Source: JAWKJY01 sp041393535 (lineage in GTDB: Bacteria; Actinomycetota; Thermoleophilia; Gaiellales; Gaiellaceae). Taken from it: 64,000 nt of DNA. The position numbers and the translations under genes are program-made. Below are positions 34,294 to 42,853 of this stretch, piece by piece. Positions within the stretch are counted from its first letter, which is position 1; each line of letters opens with the position of its first letter. The stretch is taken from the NCBI GenBank assembly GCA_041393535.1, contig JAWKJY010000013.1, positions 1 through 64,000 of the forward strand, in the 5' to 3' direction. Below the pieces are notes generated by a model. The model searched no databases. It was given only the letters and a program-made list of their open reading frames with translations, and was not told where the DNA came from.

Positions 34294-35964
34294 ATGCGCG
34301 GGATCACGAGGCACGAGGTCGACGTCGGCGGCCGGCCGGTCCACTACCGCCGCGCCGGCGAGGGACCGCCCGTGGTCATGCTGCACGAGTCGCCTCGCTC
34401 GTCCCTCGCGCTCGCCCGGCTCGCGTCCGACCTCGCGGACCGATGCACCGCGATCGCGCTCGACACGCCCGGCTACGGCGGCTCCGCGCCGCTCGACCTC
34501 CCGCAGCCCGAGATCGCGGACTTCGCGGACGCGCTCGTCGCGACGCTCGACGCGCTCGGCCTCGATCGCGTCGGGCTGTACGGGGCGCACACCGGCGCGC
34601 AGATCGTGCTGGAGACCGCGGCTCGTCACCCTGGCCGCATCGCCGTCGCGATCATGGACGGGCTCCCGGTCTTCACCGCCGAGGAGCAGGAGGAGTTCCT
34701 CGCGCGCTACCTGCCGGAGCTCGTGCCGCAGCCCGACGGCTCGCACCTCGTCTGGGCCTGGAACCGCTTCCGCGACCAGCACGTGTTCTGGCCCTGGTAC
34801 CGGCGAGAGCAGGCCGCGCGGATGCCGGCCCGCGTGCCGTCGGCGCGCTTCCTGCACGAGGGCGCGCTCGACATCCTCCGCTCCGGCGACTACCGGATCG
34901 CGTACGCGGCGGCCTTTCGCTACGACCCCCTGCCGGCGCTCGCCGCGCTGCGCGTGCCCGCCTCGATCGTGGCGCGCGGCGGCGACGCGCTGGCCGACCA
35001 CCTGCCGCGCCTGCCCGGGCTCCCCGCCTGCTGCGCGAGCGAACGGCTGCCCGGTCCGCGCGACGGCTTCGTCGCGGGCATCCTGCGCCATCTCGAGCCG
35101 GCGCTCGGGCTGCCGGCCGCGCCGCCGCCCCCGAGCGCGGGCTCGGTCGTCGGCGGGATCGAGCGGCGCACCGTGTCGACCGCCGGCGGCCAGCTGCTCG
35201 TCCGCAGCGCGGGCCCGGACGGCGGGCGCCCCGTCGTCCTCCTGCCCGGGACGCCCGGCGGCGCGCTGCCGCTCGAGCCGCTCGTCGCCGCGCTCGCGCC
35301 GGCGCGGCGCGCGCTCGCGCTCGACCTGCCCGGGCACGGGGACTCCGACCCGCTGCCCGCCGCCGAGCCGGCGCTCGCGGACTACGCCCGCGCGATCGCC
35401 GAGGCGCTCGACCGGCTCGTCGTCCGCGAGCTCGACCTCTACGGGACGGGGACCGGCGCCGCGATCGCGGTCGAGACGGCGCTCCACCTCGGCGCGCGCG
35501 TGCAGGGCCTCGTCCTCGACGGCCTCGCCCTGCCGGACGACGACGCGCGTGACGACCTGCTCGCGCACGGCTTCCCCGATCTCGCCCCCCGCTGGGACGG
35601 CACGCACCTGCTGACCGCGTGGCAGCTCGTCCGCGACTCCTGCCTCTGGTCGCCCTGGTACGACCGCCGGCCGGAGCGGGCGCTCTCGCTCCCCTTCTAC
35701 GAGGACCCGGCGCTCCTGCACGGGCTCGTCGTCGAGCTGCTGCGCGGCTGCGAGACCTTCGCGCGGGCCGACGGGGCCGTGCTCGCCGCGCCGCTGCGCG
35801 AGCGGCTCGGGCTGCTGCGCGGGCGCGAGCGGCTGGTCGCGGCCGCGCGGGCCGGTGACCCGGCCCGGGCGTCGCTCGGCGAGGTCGCGGAGCTCGCGGG
35901 GGCGACCCCGGTCGTCCTGGCGGCCTCGCTCGGCGCGCTCGTCGACCTGCTCGCCGACGCGTAG
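34294..35964 (+). CDS. Tandem double alpha/beta-hydrolase-fold protein without serine nucleophiles
   Basis: The 556-residue protein contains two alpha/beta-hydrolase domains of about 280 residues each. Both begin with a strand and HG-type turn (VVMLHESPRS and VVLLPGTPGG) and continue to a nucleophile elbow. The elbow reads GAHTG in the first domain and GTGTG in the second, where active members have GxSxG. So neither domain has the expected serine. Shared flanks (TPGYGGSAP and LPGHGDSDP, then FWPWYRRE and LWSPWYDRR) show an internal duplication. GGGAGG precedes ATG 34294 and TACGAT at about 34262 is a likely -10. It may be a catalytically unusual enzyme or a binding protein. It is convergent with the HisD-like gene, three bases apart. 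Confidence 0.75.
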   Translation: MRGITRHEVDVGGRPVHYRRAGEGPPVVMLHESPRSSLALARLASDLADRCTAIALDTPGYGGSAPLDLPQPEIADFADALVATLDALGLDRVGLYGAHTGAQIVLETAARHPGRIAVAIMDGLPVFTAEEQEEFLARYLPELVPQPDGSHLVWAWNRFRDQHVFWPWYRREQAARMPARVPSARFLHEGALDILRSGDYRIAYAAAFRYDPLPALAALRVPASIVARGGDALADHLPRLPGLPACCASERLPGPRDGFVAGILRHLEPALGLPAAPPPPSAGSVVGGIERRTVSTAGGQLLVRSAGPDGGRPVVLLPGTPGGALPLEPLVAALAPARRALALDLPGHGDSDPLPAAEPALADYARAIAEALDRLVVRELDLYGTGTGAAIAVETALHLGARVQGLVLDGLALPDDDARDDLLAHGFPDLAPRWDGTHLLTAWQLVRDSCLWSPWYDRRPERALSLPFYEDPALLHGLVVELLRGCETFARADGAVLAAPLRERLGLLRGRERLVAAARAGDPARASLGEVAELAGATPVVLAASLGALVDLLADA

Positions 35965-35967
35965 CGG

Positions 35968-37287
35968 CTACCCGAGCCCGCGGGCGCGGATCGCGGCCGC
36001 GTGCGCCGGGAAGCCCTCGTGCTCGGAGAGGGCGACGATCGCCGGGGCGAGCCGGGCGAGCGCCTCGGGCGACGTGCGCGCGATCGAGGCCGTCTTCACG
36101 AACGTCCGCGCCGTGACGCCGGAGGCGGCCTTCGCCCAGCCGCCGGTGGGCAGCGTCGCCGGCACGCCGAGGACGTAGTTCGCCGCCGAGAACGGCGTCG
36201 ACCCGAGCAGGATCTCGCCCGCGTGCTCGAGCTGCGCGAGCACGGCGTCGGGGTCGGCGGTCGCGACCTGCAGGTGCTCCGGTGCGTACTCGTTCGCGAA
36301 GGCGGCCGCCTCGGCGAGGTCGCGAACCAGGATCGCGCCGCCGAAGTGGGAGATCGCCGCCGCGGCGTACTCGCGCCGCCACTCGGGCAGGGCTGCGAGC
36401 TGGCGCTCGATCTCGACCTGGACGCGCTCGAGCAGCGGCTCGGAGGCCGTGACGAGCAGCGCGGCCGAGTCGAGCCCGTGCTCGGCCTCGTTCAGGACGT
36501 CCGCGGCGAGGATGGCCGGGTCGACCGAGTCGTCCGCGATCACGAGGCTCTCGGACGGGCCGAACAGCATCACCGTCGAGCAGCCGTGGAGCTGCACCTG
36601 GATCTGCGCCTGCGTCACCGCGGGGCTGCCGGGACCGACGACGCGGCGGACGCGCGGGATCGTCTCGGTCCCGAACGCGACCGCGGCGATGCCGGCCGGG
36701 CCGTTCGCCCGCACGATCGTCCGCAGCCCGAGCTCGTCCGCGACGACGAGGACCGCGGCGTCCACGGCGAGCCCCTCGCCTCGGTTGGGCGGGACGATCA
36801 CGACGACCTCGGGCACGCCGGCGACGACGGCCGGGGTGCCGATCTGCATCAGCACGGACGGGAACGAGCCCTTGCCGCTCGGCACGAACAGGCCCGCCGA
36901 CTCGATCGGCGTCGACTTCTCGCCGACGAGCAACCCGGGCGAGAGCTCGGCCGTCCACGAGGCGTCCGCGAGCACGCGCTCGTTGAAGGCGCGGATGTTC
37001 GCGATGCCGACGCGGATCGCGTCCGTCACCGTCGGGTCGAGCGAGGCTCGCGCGGCGGCGACCTCGTCCGCCGAGACGAGCAGCTGCTCGGGCGTGCACT
37101 CGACGCCGTCGAAGCGGGCGAGGGCGTCGCAGACGGCGGCGTCGCCGCGCGCGCGCACGTCGTCGACGATCGCGCGCACGCCGTCGACGAGCGCGGGGTC
37201 GAAGATCTCCTGGGTCGCGCGCTCCATGATCCGGCGGCGATCCGCCGCGGCCATGCCGCCCAGCCGGTGCACCGCCATCCGCGCCAT
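35968..37287 (-). CDS. HisD-family dehydrogenase, probably not histidinol dehydrogenase
   Basis: The 439-residue protein matches the HisD fold throughout. It has GLFVPSGKGSFPSVLM, the FGPSESLVIADDS segment, AEHGLDSAALLV, the catalytic pair EHLQV and the C-terminal EHEGFPAHA. However the stretch that in true histidinol dehydrogenases reads GDY...GPNHVLPTGG reads ANYVLGVPATLPTGG here. The zinc-ligand aspartate and a substrate-binding histidine are therefore replaced. No other histidine gene is near. Neighbours are a GlcG-like protein, a hydrolase and an SDR, which suggests a catabolic setting. The start is ATG 37287 with GGGAGGAGA upstream. Fold assignment is firm and the substrate is open. Confidence 0.82.
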   Translation of the reverse strand: MARMAVHRLGGMAAADRRRIMERATQEIFDPALVDGVRAIVDDVRARGDAAVCDALARFDGVECTPEQLLVSADEVAAARASLDPTVTDAIRVGIANIRAFNERVLADASWTAELSPGLLVGEKSTPIESAGLFVPSGKGSFPSVLMQIGTPAVVAGVPEVVVIVPPNRGEGLAVDAAVLVVADELGLRTIVRANGPAGIAAVAFGTETIPRVRRVVGPGSPAVTQAQIQVQLHGCSTVMLFGPSESLVIADDSVDPAILAADVLNEAEHGLDSAALLVTASEPLLERVQVEIERQLAALPEWRREYAAAAISHFGGAILVRDLAEAAAFANEYAPEHLQVATADPDAVLAQLEHAGEILLGSTPFSAANYVLGVPATLPTGGWAKAASGVTARTFVKTASIARTSPEALARLAPAIVALSEHEGFPAHAAAIRARGLG

Positions 37288-37393
37288 CGGTCGCTCTCCT
37301 CCCGTCGCCCGCGCCGCGGGCCCTCGTCGTCGGCTCGTCGCATTGTCGTCGCTCGCCGCGCGCCCGCGTCGAGGCTGGCGTCCACCGCGAGCC

Positions 37394-37489
37394 GTGGAGG
37401 AGTCGTCGCGCTTCCGGCACGGTCCCGTGCCACACGCGTCACGCCTGCGGCGATACGCTCGTTCGCGGGAGGAGGCAAGGGGTGGCCCC
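37394..37489 (+). repeat. Dispersed ~100-bp element, copy 1
   Basis: This 96-base element aligns with copies at 51385-51480 (plus) and 57096-57207 (minus). Shared features in order are CGCGCTTCCGGCA, ACACGCGT, a TACGCT hexamer (37454-37459), then GGAGGCAAGGGGTGGCCCC. It lies between two minus-strand genes and reads on the opposite strand to both, so here it does not lead into a gene. It could be a small RNA, a regulator-binding promoter module or a mobile short repeat. Confidence 0.6.
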
Positions 37490-37571
37490 GGGAGGGGAGG
37501 CCGCGAGCGCGCGGGGCAGCCCGGGGTCGGACCGGGGCGGGAGGGGGCGGCGGGTCGCCGGCCCGATCGGC

Positions 37572-38318
37572 TCAGACGCTCTGGCCGCCGTCGACGAGCA
37601 GGCTCGTCCCGTGCACCCAGGCGGCCTCGTCGCTCGCGAGGACGACGGCGGCGGCGGCCAGGTCGTCGGGCCTGCCGAAGCGGCTCGCCGGGATCCTGCC
37701 GAGCATGATCGCGCGCGCGTCGGGGTCGGAGCGGCGCGCCTCGGTCATCGGCGTCTCCGTCGTCCCGGGCGCGAGCGTGACGACGCGGACGCCGCGGCGG
37801 CCGTACTCGGCGCACCAGGCGCGCGTGAGCGTGTGGATCGCGCCCTTCGTCAGCGAGTAGAGCGCGAGGTTCGGGAAGCCGTTCGTCGCGAGCTGCGAGC
37901 TGAGGTTGACGATCACGCCGCCGCCCTGCTCGAGCATGTGCGGGATCGCGGCCTGGCCGATGAAGAAGGGGCCCTTGACGTTGATCGCGACGGAGCGGTC
38001 GAACGCCGCCTCGTCGACGTCCTCGGTCGGCCCGGCGTCGAGGATGCCCGCGTTGTTGACGAGCACGTCGAGCCGGCCGTGCAGCTCGACCGTCCGGGCG
38101 ACGAGCGCCCGGCAGCTCGCGACGTCCTCCACGTGCGCCTCGACGAAGTGCGCCGTGCCGCTGGCCGCCTGGATCGCGTCGACGACCTCGCCTGCGCGGG
38201 CCGCGTCGCGCGCGGCGACGACGACCGCGGCGCCCTCGCGCGCGTAGGCGAGCGCGATCGCCCGGCCGATGCCGGAGCTGGCTCCTGTGACGATCGCGAC
38301 CTTCCCTGCGAGACGCAC
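37572..38318 (-). CDS. SDR family NAD(P)-dependent oxidoreductase
   Basis: The 248-residue classical short-chain dehydrogenase has TGASSGIG at 11-18, NNAG near 88-91 and the catalytic triad Ser141, Tyr154 and Lys158 (YSLTK). The ending GTSLLVDGGQSV is also classical. NAD(P)-linked oxidation or reduction of a small alcohol or ketone is expected, and the substrate is unknown. The GTG at 38318 follows TAGGCT by six bases. It lies 284 bases upstream of the HisD-like gene on the same strand. Confidence 0.9.
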   Translation of the reverse strand: MRLAGKVAIVTGASSGIGRAIALAYAREGAAVVVAARDAARAGEVVDAIQAASGTAHFVEAHVEDVASCRALVARTVELHGRLDVLVNNAGILDAGPTEDVDEAAFDRSVAINVKGPFFIGQAAIPHMLEQGGGVIVNLSSQLATNGFPNLALYSLTKGAIHTLTRAWCAEYGRRGVRVVTLAPGTTETPMTEARRSDPDARAIMLGRIPASRFGRPDDLAAAAVVLASDEAAWVHGTSLLVDGGQSV

Positions 38319-38324
38319 GGCAGA

Positions 38325-38330
38325 AGCCTA
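38325..38330 (-). promoter_or_regulatory. -10 element TAGGCT of the SDR gene
   Basis: TAGGCT on the minus strand ends six bases before the GTG at 38318, with no ribosome-binding site between, fitting a leaderless transcript. Confidence 0.5.
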
Positions 38331-38361
38331 GTCGCTCCCCACGCTGCGGGCGCCGGACCGC

Positions 38362-38393
38362 GCGGGAGGCCGGGCAGGTGCCCGGCCTCCCGC
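38362..38393 (-). terminator. Very strong hairpin after the TolB/RTX gene
   Basis: Perfect 14-base arms GCGGGAGGCCGGGC and GCCCGGCCTCCCGC flank the loop AGGT. It begins 25 bases after the stop of the TolB/RTX gene in the direction of transcription. It separates that gene from the SDR gene downstream. Confidence 0.75.
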
Positions 38394-38417
38394 GACCGCA
38401 GCCCGGGTCGTCGCCGA

Positions 38418-39704
38418 TCAGAAGGTCGACTCGATCCCCTTCGCGACGTCGAGCTTCCCGTCGAGGCGCGCCGCGTCGTCGCCCGCGCCCCCCTTGAGCG
38501 TGTCCCTCTTGCCGTCCCGCGACCGCAGCTCGTCGTCGCCCGAGCCGCCGATCAGCGCGTCGCGGCCGTTGCCGCCGACGATCTCGTCGTCGCCCGAGCC
38601 GCCCTTGATCAGGTCGTTGCCGGCGCCGCCGCGCAGCACGTCGTCGCCGCCGTTGCCGACCAGGGTGTCGTTGCCGCCGAGGCCGCAGATCACGTCGTCG
38701 CCGGCCGTCCCGACCAGGAGGTCGTTCCCCGGCGTCCCGACGATCGTGCAGTCGGGCTGGGCGCCCGCGGGGAGCGGCGGCTCGACCGGCGGCTCCACGA
38801 CCGGGGGCTCGACGACGATCGGGATCGGCTGCCACGTGGGCGTCGCGTCGATCGTCGCGCTGACCGTGAGCCGCGTCGCGTTCGTGCCGTCCGCGTTCAT
38901 CCGGTAGATCTCGGCGTTGCCATCGCGCGTGGCCGTCCAGGCGACCTGGGCGCCGTCCGGCGAGAACGTCGGGTCGATGTCGACGGTGGGGTCGTTCGTC
39001 AGCCGCGTCACGTTCGTGCCGTCGGCGTTCGCGGAGTAGACCTCGAGGTTGCCGTCGCGCGTCGAGACGAACGCGAGCTTCGAGCCGTCGGGCGAGTACT
39101 CGGGCATGAAGTCGATCGCGGGGTGGTTCGTCAGCCGGGTGACACCGCTGCCGTCCGCCTTCATCTCGTAGAGCTCGACGTTGCCGTCGCGGTTCGACGC
39201 GAAGACGATCCTCGTGCCGTCCGGCGACCACGTCGGCTGGTAGTCGGTGGCGGCGTTCGTGGTCAGCCGAGTCAGGGCCGTCCCGTTGGCCTTCACGGTG
39301 TAGACCTCGTAGTTGCCGTCTCGGTTGGACGCGAAGACGAGCTTCGAGCCGTCGGGCGACCACGCTGCTCCCTCGTCGACCGCGGCGCTGTTCGTCAGGC
39401 GGTCGAGCGCCGTGCCGTCCGGGTTCATCGCGTACAGCTCGGGGTTGCCGTCGCGCTGGGAGACGAACGCGATCCGGGAGCCGTCGGGGCTGTAGACCGC
39501 GTCGCGATCGATGGCCGCGTTGTTCGTCAGGCGCGTGACCTCGGTGCCGTCCGCCGTCATCGAGTAGATCTCGAGGTTCCCGTCGCGGTTGGACTGGAAG
39601 GCGATCCGGCCGTTCGAGCCCGGGAACGCGGCCGAGGCGGTGCTCGCGAGCGTCGCGACGGTGGCGGCGGTCAGGGCGGCGATGCTGATGGTCTTGCGGA
39701 ACAT
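38418..39704 (-). CDS. Secreted TolB-like beta-propeller with RTX calcium-binding repeats
   Basis: The 428-residue protein starts with a Sec signal (MFRKTISIAALTAATVATLA). It has about six TolB/WD40-like blades of 42 residues, each with YSPDGSRIAFVSQRDGNPELY and ADGTxxTRLTN. A PPVEPP linker comes next. The C-terminus has a CTIVGTPGNDLLVGTAGDDVI start and RTX nonapeptides (GGNDTLVGNGGDDVL, GGSGDDEIVGGNGRDAL), which bind calcium. Such RTX proteins usually fold only outside the cell. GAGGAGG lies before ATG 39704. The propeller is very regular, so recent duplication of blades is likely. The same RTX module ends the protein at 51635. Confidence 0.9.
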   Translation of the reverse strand: MFRKTISIAALTAATVATLASTASAAFPGSNGRIAFQSNRDGNLEIYSMTADGTEVTRLTNNAAIDRDAVYSPDGSRIAFVSQRDGNPELYAMNPDGTALDRLTNSAAVDEGAAWSPDGSKLVFASNRDGNYEVYTVKANGTALTRLTTNAATDYQPTWSPDGTRIVFASNRDGNVELYEMKADGSGVTRLTNHPAIDFMPEYSPDGSKLAFVSTRDGNLEVYSANADGTNVTRLTNDPTVDIDPTFSPDGAQVAWTATRDGNAEIYRMNADGTNATRLTVSATIDATPTWQPIPIVVEPPVVEPPVEPPLPAGAQPDCTIVGTPGNDLLVGTAGDDVICGLGGNDTLVGNGGDDVLRGGAGNDLIKGGSGDDEIVGGNGRDALIGGSGDDELRSRDGKRDTLKGGAGDDAARLDGKLDVAKGIESTF

Positions 39705-39815
39705 GTCTGCCTCCTCGGCTCGGGTCGATCGTGGATACGACCCTTGAACCGGGGGCGAGACGTGGCCTGACGGGCCGTCTGTAAAGCCTTTGTCAGGGCG
39801 TGGTTCGGGCTTCCG

Positions 39816-41703
39816 TCAGCAGAGGATCGTCGTGCTCGCGCCGTTGTTGCCCTCGTTCGACTCGGGCACCGCGTTGCCGGGATCCGCCGAGGCCGTGACG
39901 GTGCCCTCGCTGCCCGAGCGGGTCCACGTGTAGGTCGCCGAGCCACCCGGCGGGAGCCCGCCGACCGAGAACGCGGCGCGACCGACGCGGACGGCGAAGG
40001 GCCCGGCGCTCGCCTCGCCGACGTTCGAGACGGTGACCGTCGTCGTCCCCAGCGAGACGACGAGGTCGGCGAAGCCGACGGGCGGCCCGGTCGGCGGCGG
40101 GGTCGGCGGGTTCGGCGGGGGCGGCGGCGCCGGGGGCGGCGGCTGCGGCGCGGGCGGGGCCGGCGGCGGGGGCGCAGGCGGCGGCGGCTCCGTCGGCTCC
40201 TCGCCCGTCGGCGTCTGGGGCGGCGGCGGTGGCGGCGTGGGCGGCGGTGCGGGCGGCTGCGGAGCCGGGGGCTTCGGGCTCGGCGCGGGTGGTGGGGGCG
40301 GCCCTGGAGAGGGCGCCGGGCTCGGTGCGGGCGGCGGGGCCGGCGCGGGCGGCGGCGGGGCCGGCGCGGGCGGCGGCGGGGCCGGCGCGGGCGGCGGCGG
40401 GGCCGCCGGAGCAGGCCGGGGCGCACGCGCCGGGGGCGGCAGGTGGAGCACCCGCTCGCGGTCGTCCTCGACCGGGAAGGCCGGCTCGTCCGGCGGGGGT
40501 CGCTCTCCGCCGGGGCGGCGCCTCGGTCTCGGCCGGAGGCGGCGGCGCAGGCTCCGTCTCGACGAGCGGGGCGGCCGCCGGCGCGGCCGGCGGCGCCGGG
40601 GCGGGCGGCTCGGGCGGCGCGGCGAGGCTCGCGGGCGCGGGTGCGGGCGCGGGCTCGGCGGCGGAGCCCGCGACGGCGACGGCCTGGACGGGCTCGTCGC
40701 CGCCCGCGACCACGAGCCCGATCGCGACGCCGGCGCCGGCCACGACGACCGCGCCGCCGAGGGCGGTCGCGAGCTTCGCGCGTCGCGTCGCCTCCCGGCC
40801 GAGCAGTCGGGCGAGCGCGCCGCCCTTCGCCGTGCCGCCGGCCCCCGCGCCGCCCTGCGCGGCGCCTCCGGCCTGCGCCGCCGTCCCGCCCTCCCAGTAG
40901 CCGGATGCGCCGAGCGCGTCGCCGACCCGGTCCTTGAGCGCGATCCCGACGAGCACCGGCGGCACGATCGCCCGGTAGCGACGCTGCGCCTCGCGCATGT
41001 CGGCGAGCGTGCGCTGGCAGTCGTCGCAGGACTCCACGTGGGCGAGCACGGCGTCCTTGCGATCGCCGCGCAGCTCGCCGTCGAGGTGCTGCGCGAGCAG
41101 CGGCAGGTAGCGCTGGCACTCGGCCGAGAGCTTCGAGCGGTCGACCTGGACGAGGCGGAGCTCGTCGCGCAGGCTGATGCGGGCCCGCGAGATCAGCTGG
41201 GCGACGGCGTTCTCGTTCATGTCGAGCAGCTCGCCGATCTCCGCGTAGCTCTTCTCCTCCAGCTCCCGCAGCGCCAGCACGAGCCGGTGGCGCGGGTTGA
41301 GCCGCGCGTTCGCCTGGCGCACCTCCTCCTGCTGCCCGGCCAGGAGCACCGCTCCCTCGGGGGCGTCCTCGAGCGCGAGCGGCGCGGGCTGGTCGGGCAC
41401 CTCCTCGACCGGCCGCTGGCGCTTGACCCGCTCGACGTCCTTGAGGAAGAGGTTGCGCGCCGTCGTGAAGAGGTACGCGCGGATGTCGACGGTCTCCGGG
41501 TCGAGCGCGTCGAGGCGCGGCAGCGCGCGGACGAACGTCTCCTGGACGAGGTCGGCCGCGTCGTGCGGGTTGCCGGAGAGCCGGTAGCAGTAGCCGAACA
41601 GCCGCGACTCGTGCTCGGCGTAGACCTGCTCCCAGGCCGTGCGGTCGCGCGCCCGCAACCGGCGGACGAGCTGCGCGTCGCCACGCGGAGGCGCGGTCGC
41701 CAT
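39816..41703 (-). CDS. ECF-type sigma factor fused to anti-sigma zinc finger, membrane helix and CARDB domain, frame-broken
   Basis: Sigma region 2 lies at about 25-95 (YCYRLSGNPHDAADLVQETF) and region 4 at about 128-180 (LALRELEEKSYAEIGELLDM). A zinc-finger anti-sigma domain follows (Cys196, then HVESCDDC at 222-229), with one transmembrane helix at 311-333. A proline-rich linker of over 150 residues then leads to a CARDB domain (FADLVVSLGTTTVTVSNVG to NEGNNGASTTILC) at the C-terminus. The CARDB part is in another frame, and one extra base in the G-run near 40520 explains it. Corrected length is 628 residues. If it works as built, the sigma part would have to be freed from the membrane by proteolysis. 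ATG 41703 follows TATCCT by seven bases. Confidence 0.75.
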
Positions 41704-41710
41704 GCCCGTG

Positions 41711-41716
41711 AGGATA
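41711..41716 (-). promoter_or_regulatory. -10 element TATCCT of the sigma fusion gene
   Basis: TATCCT on the minus strand ends seven bases before the ATG at 41703, so the gene is probably leaderless. Confidence 0.45.
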
Positions 41717-41746
41717 CGGCGCGGGCGGCGCCGGGTCGAGCCGGGG

Positions 41747-42853
41747 CTAGCCCGTCGTCGTCGCGGGCGCGGCGCCCGGGAGCGTGACGAGCCGCTGGCC
41801 GCGGCGGACGGCGACCTTCGAGGCGATGTCGGCGCTGACCGTGACCGTCCTCGGGTCGCCGTCGGAGACGAAGGCCGTCCCCTGCTCGCCCATCAGGTCG
41901 AGCCAGTAGTCGATCTGGTACTCGTCCTCGGCGGTGCCCGCGCCGCGGATGCGGGGGATGTTCATCGGGTCGAAGCGCGTGGCGAACGGCGACGGGGCCG
42001 GCTCGGCGCCGACGAGGACGTTCGACACGTGGCGGTAGGAGACGCCCTGCCACGTGCCGCGCTCGAGCAGCTTCGGGTTCTCCGGCATGACGCCGAACGG
42101 CAGGCAGAAGTGCCGCACCTTGTAGCCCGGCAGCAGCTCGCCGATCAGCTGCGTCATCCGCGCGATGTCGCGCTTCGCCTGCGCCGGCGTGTCGTCGCGC
42201 AGGTTCGAGTGCGTGAAGGTGTGGTTCCCGAGCTCGTAGCCCCAGTCGACGAGCTGCTTCAGCTTCTGCGCGGCCAGCTCCGGCTGGTCGAAGACGCCGG
42301 CGTTGAGGTAGAAGATCGCGTGCCGCCCGAAGTCGGGGTGCTCCTCCGCGAACGCGTTCATGATCCCGACCGCGGAGACGGGGTCGACCGAGCCGTCGTC
42401 GAGGAGGCGGAACTGGTCGCCGGTCGCGTCGTCGAAGGTGATCACGACCGGGCTGCGGCCCTTCGGGACGGCGATGCGCCCCGCGACGAGGTCGCCGAGC
42501 TTCACCGGCACGAACCCCTCCCGCCAGAGCCGGTCGAGGTCGGCCCGGAACTGCTCGATCGAGCGCGAGTACGGGTTCCCGTCGTCGACGGCGACGATCC
42601 GGTGGTACATCAGCACGGGCACGAGCCCGGCCTCGTTCGGCGTCCGCGCCGCGACCTCCGGGGAGAGCGCCGGCGGCGCCGGCGGCGCGGCGGGCGCGGT
42701 GTCGACCGGCGTCGACGAGCCGGCGGGCGCGGCGTCGCCGCCACCGCCGCCGCAGCCGGCCGCGAGGACCGCCGCAGCGGCCGCCGCGAGCGCGGCGGCG
42801 AGTGCCGCCCTACGCCGCGTAGCCGGCCTGCTCGAGGAACGCGCGGAGCTCAC
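41747..42853 (-). CDS. Lipoprotein polysaccharide deacetylase
   Basis: The 368-residue protein starts with a lipoprotein signal (ALAAALAAAAAAVLAAGC). After a low-complexity linker it has a NodB-type deacetylase domain, with VVITFDDATGD (metal Asp), NHTFTHSNLRDD (two metal His) and the LPFG motif near the end. These enzymes remove acetyl groups from chitin, peptidoglycan or other exopolysaccharides. The GTG start at 42853 overlaps the end of the upstream gene by 44 bases. This is a long overlap, so a later start is possible, but the signal peptide needs this one. Confidence 0.88.
   Translation of the reverse strand: MSSARSSSRPATRRRAALAAALAAAAAAVLAAGCGGGGGDAAPAGSSTPVDTAPAAPPAPPALSPEVAARTPNEAGLVPVLMYHRIVAVDDGNPYSRSIEQFRADLDRLWREGFVPVKLGDLVAGRIAVPKGRSPVVITFDDATGDQFRLLDDGSVDPVSAVGIMNAFAEEHPDFGRHAIFYLNAGVFDQPELAAQKLKQLVDWGYELGNHTFTHSNLRDDTPAQAKRDIARMTQLIGELLPGYKVRHFCLPFGVMPENPKLLERGTWQGVSYRHVSNVLVGAEPAPSPFATRFDPMNIPRIRGAGTAEDEYQIDYWLDLMGEQGTAFVSDGDPRTVTVSADIASKVAVRRGQRLVTLPGAAPATTTG

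Noticed and set aside
38494..38907. CRISPR-like periodicity in the RTX and propeller genes
   Set aside because: The repeats are in-frame protein repeats (RTX nonapeptides and 42-residue blades), not repeat-spacer arrays. No cas genes are present.
40229..40451. GC-rich tandem repeat (GGCGGCGGGGCCGGCGCGG-like units)
   Set aside because: It encodes the Pro/Ala linker (PAPPPPAPAPPP) of the sigma fusion protein and needs no separate explanation, although it is prone to slippage.
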